A stretch of DNA of 60,000 nucleotides from Symsagittifera roscoffensis (taxonomy: Eukaryota > Xenacoelomorpha > Acoela > Convolutidae). The position numbers were made by a program, and so were the translations under genes. Of this stretch, positions 42,435 through 52,901 are shown piece by piece. Every line of letters starts with the position of its first letter. The stretch's first letter is position 1. The notes beneath the pieces were generated by a model. It was not told the origin of the DNA. It did no database searches and saw only the letters and a list, made by a program, of their open reading frames with translations. The stretch spans positions 77,751,200 to 77,811,199 of the forward strand of contig NC_087062.1 of NCBI RefSeq assembly GCF_963678635.1, read 5' to 3'.

Positions 42435-43839
42435 ATGAACTGGAACTGGTTGAAACCGTCATACTGGATTACAACTCAGCACAATCAAACAGTTCCAGAA
42501 AACGCTATATTTTATACATCCGTTGATTTTGAGGTATCAGCATCTCATTATCGAAAACCGGCAATATACGCCTTCGGGTCGTACCTTTTCGCTTTTTGCG
42601 AGCAGAGGCTTGACACTATCAAGGATTACGGCATAATGCACATAGGAATGAGGCGCATCAAAGCTTCAAAAATCAAAAAGGGTTCACCTGAAGGTCATAA
42701 ATGGGATGTTTATCAGCAGTTACCTGTGCTAGACGGATTTAGAACGATGAATCCTTGCCCTGTTGGTTGCTCCGACACAAACAATCTCTATCTTTTAGTA
42801 TCTGCCATTAGTGTCCATGTTCTGGAATCTGAAATTTTGAAAGGAACCAGTAATGAAGATTTTAAAATTTATGTGTCATGCTCTTCTGACTTTGGAGACA
42901 CATGGAGCGATTGGAAAGATATAACTTACAATTTCAGCGAAAATCTTCCAGTTGGCGCAAAGTTTGTTGTAACTGGCCCAGGACACGGATTTGAAATGCA
43001 ATCAGGGTGTTTAGTTGTGCCTGGTTTTTTCTATCGCAATCCCGATCTGTTTAAATTAAATAAAAGTGTTCATCTTTCTAGTAATCACCTGAAGTATCCA
43101 TTTCGAAACGTCGGCTGCTCATTCTGTTTGCTCAGTACTGATAAAGGTAGATCGTGGTTCATATCAAGTTCAACTGATAATTTTGCTTTTTGTGTCTCTG
43201 GAGGGTTGTTTCGAAATATGGGAGAGTGCAGTATCGTAGAATGTAAACGGGACTGCTTGCTTTTGAATTCGGGGGAATGTGGAAATGGCCAATATAGAAT
43301 ATTGGCAAAAAGTTTGGACGGCGGCTTGAATTGGAGTCGAGGAAGTTTGTGTACAGAGCTAAGTGAAAGTAGCAGCAGAGGATGCAAGGTAAAGTGAACA
43401 AAGACTGTTTTTTGAGAAAACTATTTAGCTAAAACAAATGCTAGCCTATCTTACACGATTTTCTCAGCTCTGTATTGGTTCAACCTAACTTTGAACTTAA
43501 TTATTTTTGAAATTTATTAATTGTTTTCAGGGCGGCTTGGCTAAAGTAGTCCACGAAAATGTTACGTTTGTGGTTGCGATCAATTGCGGTCATCCTTCAG
43601 CTAGAAAAAATCTGACTCTCTGGCTTAGCAGTGATTGTGGAAAAACGTGGTCGAAGCCCTGGACTGTCATTGATGATCAGTTCTGTGGTTACTCGGACAT
43701 TGATACAGTTATTTGCCCTGGATCCAAGGAGCAGTATGTGCTACTGATCTTCGAAACTGGAGAAAAGTCAGAGCATGAAAGAATTGACTTCTTGTGTGTT
43801 GATTTTGCCGAAATTCTACAAATGTGCCAATTGGAGTAA
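42435..43839 (+). CDS. Sialidase (exo-alpha-sialidase, animal NEU family), two exons
   Basis: Exons 42435-43388 and 43531-43839, with a 142-bp phase-0 GT-AG intron; 420 residues. It removes terminal sialic acids from glycoconjugates (GH33 clan). There is no signal peptide, so it is probably cytosolic like vertebrate NEU2. Motifs: YRKP 39-42 (the family FRIP/YRIP motif with Lys for Ile), CEQR 55-58, catalytic Asp D64, RTMNPCP 103-109, GPGHG 181-185, and Asp boxes SxDxGxxW at 150-157, 234-241, 293-300 and 351-358. The arginine triad is probably R40, R288 and R343, the nucleophile Tyr Y372 (GYSDID) and its partner Glu E264 or E269. All catalytic residues seem present, so activity is likely. The length is close to the family norm. 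Confidence 0.9.
43389..43530 (+). other. Sialidase intron
   Basis: Donor AAG|GTAAAG and acceptor TTGTTTTCAG|GGC. Removing it joins Lys318 to Gly319 without a frame change and aligns with the conserved G-C-x-G stretch of NEU proteins. It contains in-frame stops. Confidence 0.9.
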
Positions 43840-44152
43840 AACTTATTTAAACTGGACATATCAGTAAGCTATCAAAATATAATTTATATTTTTTTATTTC
43901 ATAGAGTTAAAATACATTTTGCTTAGATTTTAATTTATTGTTGCAAATCTGACTACTGAAAAGTCAGAGCATGAAAGAATTGACTTCTTGTGCGTTGATT
44001 TTGCCGAAATTCTACAAATGTGCCAATTAGAGTAAAACTATTTAAACTGGAAATATCATTATGCTATCAATAAATAATTTATATTTTTTTATTTTAGAGT
44101 TAGAATACATTTTGCTTAGATTTTAATTTATTGTTGCAAATCTGACTACTAT
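43760..44152 (+). repeat. Tandem duplication of the sialidase 3' end
   Basis: About 195 bp (the last 27 codons plus 3' flank, 43760-43957) are repeated directly at 43958-44152 with a few substitutions. The second copy keeps the terminal peptide frame and stop but has no upstream exon, so it is non-functional. It does supply an AATAAA (44069-44074) that the first copy lacks, and so may provide the polyadenylation signal of the gene. Confidence 0.9.
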
Positions 44153-44364
44153 TGGAAGTAGGTTGTTTGTTTTCGCTCTTTTAGACTATGAAGTAAGAAT
44201 GAAATAGTGTAGGGTGTATTTTTACGCTGGCGTTCAGCGTAGTGTATTAGTACGAACCTTTTTTTCTAAACTAATTCGCAAATGAAAGTGTTTATTAAAA
44301 GTGTTCACTTATTTGGTGGCACATAAGCTGTAATCACAATCTGTAGCAGTGGAATTTTGATAGC

Positions 44365-44590
44365 ATCTGTTCTCTGCTTTTTTGTGGCTAGTGTTGGTGA
44401 GTTATTAAGCGTCCGTGGCTGGATGGTTAGTGCGTGAGACTCATTATCTCTAGGTCGCAGATGAAATCCGAGAAGTAGCCGAATTTTTACTATTTCGAGG
44501 CTCTTAATTTTATTGCACTTGATAGCGCTGCTTTTTGTCGTGTTCTCCTCGCCAGTGTTTGCGAAGCGAAGCTTCGACTGTGTGCAGGCT
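44365..44590 (+). mobile_element. tRNA-derived SINE-like element, copy 1
   Basis: A tRNA-like head has an A-box-like TGGCTGGATGG (about 44416) and a degenerate B-box (GGTCGCAGATGAAATCC, 44453-44469). The body has TTTCGAGGCTCTT and CACTTGATAG, ending in the CGAAGC-gaa-GCTTCG hairpin. It is collinear with 50455-50690 over head, body and hairpin, which defines a family of about 225 bp. Upstream, both copies also share GTGGCTAGT. Confidence 0.65.
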
Positions 44591-44638
44591 GGTTTTAGAA
44601 AGCTCGGAGGGGGTTAAATGTGGTATCATAATCAAGCC

Positions 44639-44830
44639 ATATCATTCGTAACTGGGATTTGAAAAATCAAGAATATTCCGAGAAACAAGGGACTTTTTTT
44701 TTTCATTTTTCAGGGTAATCTTTAGTTAATCTTTAGTATCATTCGTAACTGGGATTTGAAAAATAAAAAAAGTTTCTTTCCGAGAAACGAAGGACTGATT
44801 TTTTTTTCATTTTTCAAAGTAATTTTCAAA
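44639..44830 (+). repeat. Direct repeat of about 100 bp
   Basis: ATCATTCGTAACTGGGATTT, followed by an AT-rich run, CCGAGAAAC and a T-run, occurs twice (from about 44644 and from about 44742), separated by the duplicated motif AATCTTTAGT. The two copies have diverged slightly. Confidence 0.75.
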
Positions 44831-46389
44831 CTGAATCTCCAATCTGATTTTTTTTTTCAAATTTTGCTTTGTTTTAGCTATTGTTATCTTTTCGCATAGC
44901 TTATTTACCAATTCAGTCCCCTTCACTAGCTAAAGAAATCAATTTTCTAATATTTCAGTTTTAGTAATAAGCGTGGTTGATCATTTTGCGCTACTTGCAC
45001 ATCAACCGGGTATGCTTGCTTAAATATTTTTTTTTTGCATTCAGTTTTTTGTTTTAGACTTTTCTGAGGCTTTTTTGTTTTAACTATATTCGAATGAACG
45101 ATTGTATTTCAGAAAATTGGGGTTTTATTTCTTTGCTTTACGTTTACTTTTCGTTCTGACTGCTTTTTTGATGTGATTTGTCTTAAAAATTAAAAAGTTT
45201 TTAATTTTTGACGACTAACTTTCGAATTTCAAAAATCATTATATTTTTAAAATGTCTCGGCTTAATGGGAATCTAACCAAGTTTTGCATAGTTACCAATC
45301 GTTGAATTTTGTCTTATTGCTTGATTAAGGATAGCAATTCTAGTATCAGCTAAAGTCTCATACTACGCAACTTTTTTCCAGTTTATGTCTTAAATTAAAT
45401 TGTTCAGTTTTGCAGCAATAGCATTATATCTGGTTTAATTTTGCCGCGTTAGCCTTTTATCTGGTTTACTTTTGTTGCATTTGCATTTTATCTTTGTATC
45501 TGGTTTTTGGTAGCTAGTGTTGTACCTCTTCTTTATTTTTTCACTTTTGCCCCTTGTAGGGTTACTTTATGCGTTTTGGCTGGTTTTGCGATGTGCAGCT
45601 TCGCATCTTGAAAAAATATAGAGCCTAAAGCTACAGGGGCAAACGTTTTTTTAGATTCATTAATCTTTGTAATACTTTTATCGATTATCTTCTGTCAAGG
45701 TATGTTTTTTTTAATCAAAAGTGGTACAGAGCTTGAATTAGCCTCGTTATTTAACGCCGGTTGTATTTGGACGTGTTCTCCTCAAGGTAAACATCATTTT
45801 AGACAAAAATTTCAAAATTTTTCCTAAATTTCATTTTTTCCTGTTTTTGTGGCTTTCTTTTGATTTTCTGTTCTGTCTGCTAATTTTTTAGTGCTACGTT
45901 TGTGTTTTACCGCAAGTGTTGCGACAGTCTTCGTCGCCTTGGTGTCCTGATTAAATTTTTTCTCGTTTCGTCCAATCAGTGGGGCTATGATTTAGGGTGC
46001 CCCCCGAGTGTAGGACGCTCAGAGAAAGCTCGTAGGTGTTTGCATGTGGTATCATTATAGAAACCAGTTGGCCTTGATTCGAATTCAAAAATTATCTAAA
46101 AACTTTCCCCCTAGAAAAGAGGCCATTTTTTGCTCTCAGACTAATGTTCAATTTGGACATTTCAGACTGAGTTTCAACTAATTTCAAATACATTTTTAAT
46201 CAATTCACGCCCTCTCACTTGCTAAACAAATGGATTTTGTTTTTTTCCCATGTTTTTGCAGAAATAGGCGTGGTCAAAATGTCTGCGCTAGTTGCACATC
46301 ATCCGACTATGCTTGTTTTAATATTTAAAGATTTTTTTGTTGGTTTATTTGCATTTTTTTTCCTTCAGGTTGTTTTGAATTTTTAGTTG

Positions 46390-47125
46390 CATTATTACAC
46401 AAGCAAAGCTTCGGTTATAATATAAGCTCTTTTTTTTCCAACCGAAGTCGCAAATAGTGTTGCAAGCAAATGTTGCGATAAAATGTGTTCATTTTGAAAG
46501 TCATTTTGATCAATAACCAGCTATTAAGTACAGCCAATGCTAAGGATGTTAACACAGACGGATCAACCGTATAATTTCCTCCCTCGCCCCCCCCCCAAAT
46601 TGATTTAGGGGGGAGAAAATATAGATTTTTCAGGAAACAACTTTGAGCATACCTTAGATTTATAGAAAATTAAGTTTATTTCGAGTAAATTTATTAACAA
46701 TACGTTAGCTTCAATCAAATGCAATCTCACATAAAAATTGTGACAACTAATTTTATGTGCGCGTTTGTTCAAAATCCATAAATTATACAGAATTAATTTT
46801 CAAATTTAATACGCGGCTTGGGGGAAAATTTTACGGTTGGTCACTTAGGGGAGAGATTTTAATGAACTTTTTCGTATACTAGTTAAAATGCAGCCGCTCT
46901 ATAAATTCAGGCATGTTAGTTTGTATTTTTTTTTTAAATTGACTGGTACTGCTAATGCCTCATAATTGGCTTGCGTCACTTAACAATTATGTAGATTCAT
47001 AGTTGGCGTGTGTCACTTAAGAAATTTTGTAGACTCAAAGTTTTAGTCATTCAGTTTTTCCCAGTAGCGTTATCGGCCATATTTTTGCTTGAGTATGCGA
47101 AATGCAATTTCGCCTCTGTGCTACG
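46390..47125 (+). repeat. Segmental duplication, copy 1 (partner 49127-49660)
   Basis: Blocks 46390-46555 and 46880-47125 match 49127-49285 and 49410-49660 in order and orientation, including TACACAAGCAAAGCTT, AATGTGTTCATTTTGA, CGTATACTAGTTAAAATGC and the hairpin ending CGCCTCTGTG. The middle differs: 46560-46870 here has a C-run and G-run segment, while the partner carries a tRNA-like sequence. Confidence 0.8.
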
Positions 47126-47565
47126 CTTGTGATTAGGAAACGTCATCAAATTGACTGATCGACTTTTATCGACGATTGTGGCTGAGCAACTTGGTTAACA
47201 AAATCGCTGAGTCATCTGTGCTGCTGAATGATATCTCATTTTCTTGCAAGTTTCTTGCATTTTTACCACTTGCTACTAAAACTAGTTACTACGGTTTAAT
47301 GCCAATCATTTTGGGTAAAAACAGAGTTTCGGTCTTAATTTCTTATTACGACAACAGTTTGGCTTCATGTTTGTAGACTTGACCACTGTCGGCCTAATTT
47401 CCAAATTTTTAACTGATTTTTGTTTGTGCGTGTTATGTAATAACGTATATCAGAACAGTATAAGGCTTTAAATATTTTTAGGCTTTACTTTGGGTATTCA
47501 GCTATAAAACTATCGGTTTAATTCCCGTATAATTTCAAATTCTGCATATTCTGGGGCACACTTGG

Positions 47566-47636
47566 CGTGAAGGTAAAGTGTATGCCTGTGACGGCAAACG
47601 TACAGTTCGAGTCCATCTGCATACTGACAAATTTCG
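47566..47636 (+). repeat. tRNA-like sequence (SINE head candidate)
   Basis: GGCGTGAAGGTAAAGTG resembles an A-box region, and CAGTTCGAGTCC (47603-47614) is a near-canonical B-box at tRNA-like distance. No acceptor stem closes, so it is not a functional tRNA gene. Confidence 0.5.
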
Positions 47637-49126
47637 TCTAAGCTGGAAAAATTTTCCTATGGTTAATTTTTTTTTCGGTTTTTTGCCACAGCGTGTTTTT
47701 GTTTCATGATTTTAGCAAGTTACCTATAGTTGAAAGTCATTTTGATTTTTTTAAAATAATTTGTTAACTTATCGTCCTTGATTCTAGATAGTTTCACTTT
47801 CTTAATTTTTTGCCTTAAAGATTTTTTTGGTTCAAATGGGACCGGCCTTTTTCATTAAGAGTAATAACCGTATTTAATTACTCTAGTTTTTCAGCGGTTT
47901 TACTTTTCTTTTTAAGTTCAGGTTGTTTCCATTGCTAAAAGGAAGGCAAACTTCACTATCGAACAGCAAAAATGTAATGGTCACGAAAAATGTGATTCAC
48001 TTCTAAGATGATTCACTTCGGAAGTAGATTTTAATGTTCAGATTTCCCAGCGGAACAAAAAGTTTACCTATTGATCCAGTTTTCTCAAACTCGGCGAGTT
48101 TTATCAAAAACATAAATTGTTCTTCAAATTCAAATAGCTTTTAGGCCATTTAGTTTTTTTTTTGTAAAATTCGAAAGTTTTCTGTAAAATTCTTGCGTTA
48201 ATTATTTCTAACTTTCAGTTGGCTATGTTGTATATTGGCTCAAAAACTTGGTGTTGCTTTTCTGAAAAGCAAAGTATGTGTTATCTTTTTTTATCTCCCG
48301 TGAGTGAGAGGCCTAAACATTTTTGTTTTCGGCACACTAGGCGTCTACCCCGCTTTTATCGGATTAGTTACCGCTAAATCTTTCTAACGCTATTATGGCG
48401 CTGGAGGTTGTATTTTTCGGCATTTTTCAGATCGAATTTTCCGTAAATTGAACATCTTAGGAGACCGATGTTAATTTTTCCAGGTTTTTTATTCAATTGT
48501 TTATCGACGTAATAGCTTCCTTATTTTCTGTCCGCTAGCTTACAATGTTTTGTTTTTGTGGTGTCAGAAGTGATGCGAAACTCCGCTTCGTATCCGTGTA
48601 ATTTTTCCATTTGTTATTTTCATCAGTTTTTTTGCGGAATGTAATTTTCTTAGCTTCACAAATTTGAATTGTTTCTTTTATATATTTTTTATTTCCAGCC
48701 CTGAATAATCTTCTGAATTATTTTATTCCAACCACGTCATTAAGTGACGGGAATGAACTATGGCGTATAGTTATTTCTCTAGGTGTAATTTTTTTTAGAA
48801 AGCTCGTTGATTGTGGGATGATATTTAAACTCTTTAAAAAGATATTTAAGATTTTTAAAAAATGATTAACATGTTCTTTCAGTGTTGTGAAAAATGGTTC
48901 TGAAAACCTCGTAAGAAAGTGTGAAAGAACGAAGTGATTTTCTCTTATATAGGTCTTCAAAATACATATGTAGATCACTTGCTATCTTCTTAACACCAGA
49001 GGAAGTGCTGTCGCATTCATTATCATGAAAGCTTAAATTTATTTATTCAATTTTGACTACTCCAAGGAATGGTCGTAGGGGTCAAGTGTGAAGAGTCGTA
49101 TGTTAAAGCCCTATTGTTCGTTATTT

Positions 49127-49660
49127 ACACAAGCAAAGCTTGTGTTTTAATATGAACTGTCTTTTTTTCCAACCTAAGTCGCAAGTATTGTTCGACGCAA
49201 ATATTGTTGCAACAAAATGTGTTCATTTTGATCAATAACGAGCTATTAAGTACAGCAAATGCTAAGGATATTAACACAGACTTTTATATTACAAATAGCA
49301 CTTAAGCTTCAAGGTATAATGGATCTGTAGCGTAGAGGTAGGGAAGCAGACCGGCAACAAAATAAGAGGGTTGGAACCTGGGCAGGGTCCGATGTTTTTA
49401 TCGAAATTTTTCGTATACTAGTTAAAATGCGTCCGCTCTATAAATTTAGGCATGTTAGTTGGTTTTTTTTCTTCAAATTGACTTGTACTGCTAATGCGTC
49501 ATAATTGGCTTGGATCACTTAGCAGTTATGTTGACTCATAGTTGGCGTGCGCCACAAGAAATTTTGTAGATTTTAAGTTTTACTCATTGAGTTTTTCCCA
49601 CTAGCGTTATCGGTCATATTTTTGCTTGTGTATGCGAAGTGCAACTTCGCCTCTGTGTCG
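49127..49660 (+). repeat. Segmental duplication, copy 2
   Basis: The partner of 46390-47125, with an inserted tRNA-like sequence at 49321-49392. It ends in the hairpin GCGAAGT-gca-ACTTCGC (49634-49650). A longer 10-bp stem, TTCGCCTCTG with CAGAGGCGAA, overlaps this and extends to about 49676. Confidence 0.8.
49321..49392 (+). repeat. tRNA-like sequence inserted in the duplication
   Basis: TAGCGTAGAGG (A-box-like) and GGGTTGGAACCTGG (B-box-like) are about 40 bp apart. It is absent from the other copy of the duplication. The likely origin is a tRNA-derived SINE insertion. Confidence 0.5.
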
Positions 49661-50427
49661 GACTCAGAGGCGAAATTTTTATAGCTTTTTAAATGTTGTC
49701 TTTAATTTAATCTAATATTATCTTTTAAGTCAATTTGGGCGGAAAAGTTTATGCTAATTGCACAGCAATTGGCTATCTTTTTTTAAAAAGTCAGATTCAA
49801 TTGAATGTTTGCTCCAAAAGGTTTAAATTTTTGGGCTAAAAGATATAGGACTCTTTTCCATTGGCTGAGATGCCCCATACTAGATCAATTTCAAAAGTGA
49901 GATCGGATCTTTTCCATGTATGTCAAAGGTGATTCAAATTCAAAATTTTAGCTTTTAATTAGTTATACTGCTGAATTTTCTATTCAGGACAAACACAATA
50001 CTAATATTTTTGCTTAATTTTTGACTTTTAGGCGCCTATCTTGCGTTTACCTACGTTGTTTTGACTTAATAGACGCTTTCTATTTATGAAAGTAATAAAA
50101 ATGGACCCAAAGTTGTTTTACGAGCGCAAACAATGGTATCGATTTTTGAAAATAGCCTTTTTCTGTGGTATAAATCAATGTAATTATTTATAAAGTTTGA
50201 AAAAGTTCTTTGCTGAAATATGAATATTTCGTGTGATTTAAAAGGGGGAAGGGTTGCTAGGCTGCCAATTTTTGCAGTTGATATTTTTCGTCAAATAGCA
50301 TTTTCTGTTTAATTTGGTTGACTTACGGTCTTTTTCCTAATATGAATTTGGCTCTGATCTCAAGACGATGCTTCTCGGGATGAAAATGTCATCATTTTCA
50401 TCGAAAATATGTTTTTTGTACATTTTA

Positions 50428-50475
50428 AATTTATTAGCATATGTAGCTAAATTTATTAGCATATGTAGCTGCGTT
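50428..50475 (+). repeat. 23-bp tandem duplication
   Basis: AAATTTATTAGCATATGTAG is repeated directly with no interruption, right before SINE-like copy 2. Confidence 0.85.
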
Positions 50476-50690
50476 TTTGGTGGCTAGTTTTTTGGAGTTT
50501 TAAGCCTCCTTAGTTGAGTGATTAGTGCGTGAAACTTAAATTTGCTAGCTTGCAGATTCGAATCCAACACGTAGCCGTGTTTTTGCTAATTCGAGGCCTT
50601 TTTCTATTTTTTTGTTTTCACTTGATAGAGTTGCTTTTTGGTCGTGTTCTCGCAAATATTTGCGAAGCGCTGCTTCGCCTCTGTGTTAAT
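50476..50690 (+). mobile_element. tRNA-derived SINE-like element, copy 2
   Basis: The head (50503-50570) has TTAGTTGAGTGATTAGTG (A-box region) and CAGATTCGAATCC, a near-perfect B-box. The body has AATTCGAGGCC, CACTTGATAGAG and GTCGTGTTCTCG, and it ends with GCGAAGC-gct-GCTTCGC (50662-50678) and CTCTGTG. It aligns with copy 1 at 44365-44590 throughout. Confidence 0.7.
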
Positions 50691-51043
50691 GAGTACAAAA
50701 AAAACGATCACCCTTGTTTGTCGTTTTTTTTCTGTTTCATTTTTTGTTTTAAGGATAGCTCCTGTCTGTTTTTTTAATGATTTATAATGCTTCGATGTGT
50801 TCGATTTTTCTAGTTATCGAGCACTCGTAAAAAGAAGATTTATTTTTGGAGAGGATAGTATCCAATTAAGCAAGGTCATAGCTGATTGAGTTAGGCATCA
50901 TATGATAGCCCTTGGCCCATGGTTACGGTTGAAAAAGATAAGCGTAATGAAATCGGAGTTCAGACTGTTTTAAGGTTAACACCTTGCTTAAGAAAATCAC
51001 TTGATAGCTTAATTTAGAAGAAATTCAAGCCTCTTGGTTTCTG

Positions 51044-51116
51044 CGCCTTTATTAGTTTAGTGGTTACGTCTACGCCAAGGCTGGCGAAGTTCTCGATTCG
51101 AACCCGCCCTGACCTG
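51044..51116 (+). repeat. tRNA-like sequence with good A and B boxes
   Basis: TTAGTTTAGTGGTTA (A-box region, Asp/Glu-tRNA-like) and GATTCGAACCC (B-box) at tRNA spacing, followed by CCTGTTTTTTTTTT, a pol III-type T-run. The acceptor arms do not pair convincingly, so I favour a SINE head over a tRNA gene. Confidence 0.5.
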
Positions 51117-52218
51117 TTTTTTTTTTCAAACTAAAAACTTACGTTTCAAAAGAAAAACAATCAGTCTACCCTGGTCGAATTGGGTTATTTCCGCCTAGTA
51201 ACCGCACCGCGATTTGATTTATGTTCGGCCTTGAAGGCTGCTCATAGACGGTAGCCTTCACGTCACACCAGAAGAGTCGTAGACACATCTCTTTATGTTC
51301 GCTCTCATTGTCGCCATATTATTATCTTTGGATCAGTTCGGGAAATAATAGACCGTGATCGCGTTATCTTGCTACTTAAGAATACAAGCGATTGTAGAGT
51401 TATCACGGAGCCTGATTCCGTAAGGATACGGATTCCAGCTAATCAGTCACCTGCTGGTTAAATATACCTTACAACACCTGATTTGGTAGATTTCCCTTTT
51501 TTCGCTTTAATGATTTATTCGGACCTACCATTTTCATTTTATGTTTTTATTGGGTTAGTGAGCTAATTTTGCGTCGTTTCAAGGTTAACACATTTTTTAC
51601 GCTACCTCAAGAATCTAAAAAGGTTTAAAAAATATAAAAGATTTTTATAGATCAAAGGGTTTCATGAGAACAATTTTGCTTTTGTCGCAATGAGAGTTTA
51701 CTTGAGTTTTTTCGATTTAATTGCTGTTCGATAAATGCTTTTTTAATACGCATTTCATGCCGGCCATTGTTTTGCTGATTGTGTTTCCCTCAAGTTAAAC
51801 GTAATGGAAATTTTCTTAGTATTATGTTTACTCTTTCAATTGTTTCCTTTTTAGTGATTTTCGTTTCATTTTTGTCTGCTAGCTTGTAATACTATGTTTG
51901 TGTGGTATCGCCAGCGGCACAAAGCGTAGCGTCGCTTCAACTCAGTGTAAAAAACGAGTATTGAAAAACATATTGAAAATATGTTTTGTTGACTTTTGAA
52001 AATATTTTGTTGACTTTGTCAAGGAGCACTGGTTCGAATTTGTCTCACTGTTATTGTGTCTCAAAGTTATTCTAACTTTTCCAACTGTCTTTCTGTGATC
52101 TGAATAGTTTTCTTTCAATTTTTGTTCGGGTATCGATTATTCGTGCGCGTAAGCTAGTTATAATAGATAATGATGATTCACTTGTAGGCAAGTGTTGCGA
52201 ACCTTCGGAACGCCTCTG

Positions 52219-52352
52219 CAGTGGTGGATTTAAGGTATAGGCGGGGGCAGACGCCCCCTCCCATCAGGGTTTCGACCCCCTGTCGACCCAAAGGATCCCC
52301 CTTTGTACTATTTTGAGATAACCATTTTTGGCTGGCTGGCCATAAGATGATT
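52219..52352. repeat. Dispersed repeat, copy 2 (pair with 4333-4470)
   Basis: It matches the 4333-4470 repeat in the same orientation, including GACCCCCTG, CCCAAAGGATCCCCCTTTGTACTA split by one base, and TTTTTGGCTGG. The minus strand is open in the same frame as in copy 1. Confidence 0.65.
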
Positions 52353-52901
52353 TTTCCATAAAATTTCAAAAATCATTTTCTTTTTCAAACATCTGCCCGC
52401 AAATCTTCTTATCTTTTCCAATTCAAATCTCACTACGTCTCTTTTCAATGGCTTGCTGTTCTAGCTTGTGCGTGTTTGTGTGTGCGTTGAAGAGAAACTT
52501 TACTTTTATATCATTGAACAGGTTTTTGAACAGGACTCGAAAAGTTGATTGAAAAATCTTTGAAAGTTAAGCTTGAACCAATAGCCGTGGATGGCTTTCG
52601 TTGTGTTAGCTGTTGTAGCCGCCAAAAAGCTTACTTCATTTAGCATTGTGTAGTTCTGATATCAAAACGGCGGAGAAAATAAAATTACTTAATTTATCTG
52701 ATATGGAAAACAATTTGGGAGACTAAATCGCATTTACAGGACATTTTTCACTTTTAAATATGGACACGAAAGACTGAGACTAATAAATTCGATAAGGTCG
52801 ATCATACATTGGAATTATTGTCAAAAGAAAAAGTGTCTTTCTTTAATTATGAATTGTCAGCTTCATTTCGTGCTTCAATTGTTAGTTTCATTCCGGTTCC
52901 T

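Larger units (their letters stand above)
42243..51935 (+). repeat. Dispersed hairpin family (GCGAAGn-NNN-nCTTCGC + CTCTGTG)
   Basis: At least five clean members, all on the plus strand: 42243-42259, 44562-44576, 47097-47113, 49634-49650 and 50662-50678. Weaker ones lie near 45588, 45910, 48574 and 51910. Most have a 7-bp stem with a 3-base loop (6 bp at 44562), followed by CTCTGTG or a close form. Stem sequences differ in a compensatory way (GCGAAGC/GCTTCGC, GCGAAAT/ATTTCGC, GCGAAGT/ACTTCGC). Several members are preceded by GCTAGCTTGTAAT and TTTGTGTGG-type blocks. Confidence 0.65.
44153..52901. other. Non-coding repeat-rich region
   Basis: 8.7 kb without a protein gene I can support. The longest frames are short and lack domains. 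It contains tRNA-derived SINE-like sequences, the dispersed hairpin family, a segmental duplication and small tandem repeats, listed individually. Confidence 0.7.

Noticed and set aside
51044-51116. Functional tRNA gene
   Set aside because: A and B boxes are good but the acceptor stem does not pair and the anticodon arm is unclear. The same holds for 47566, 49321 and 55605.
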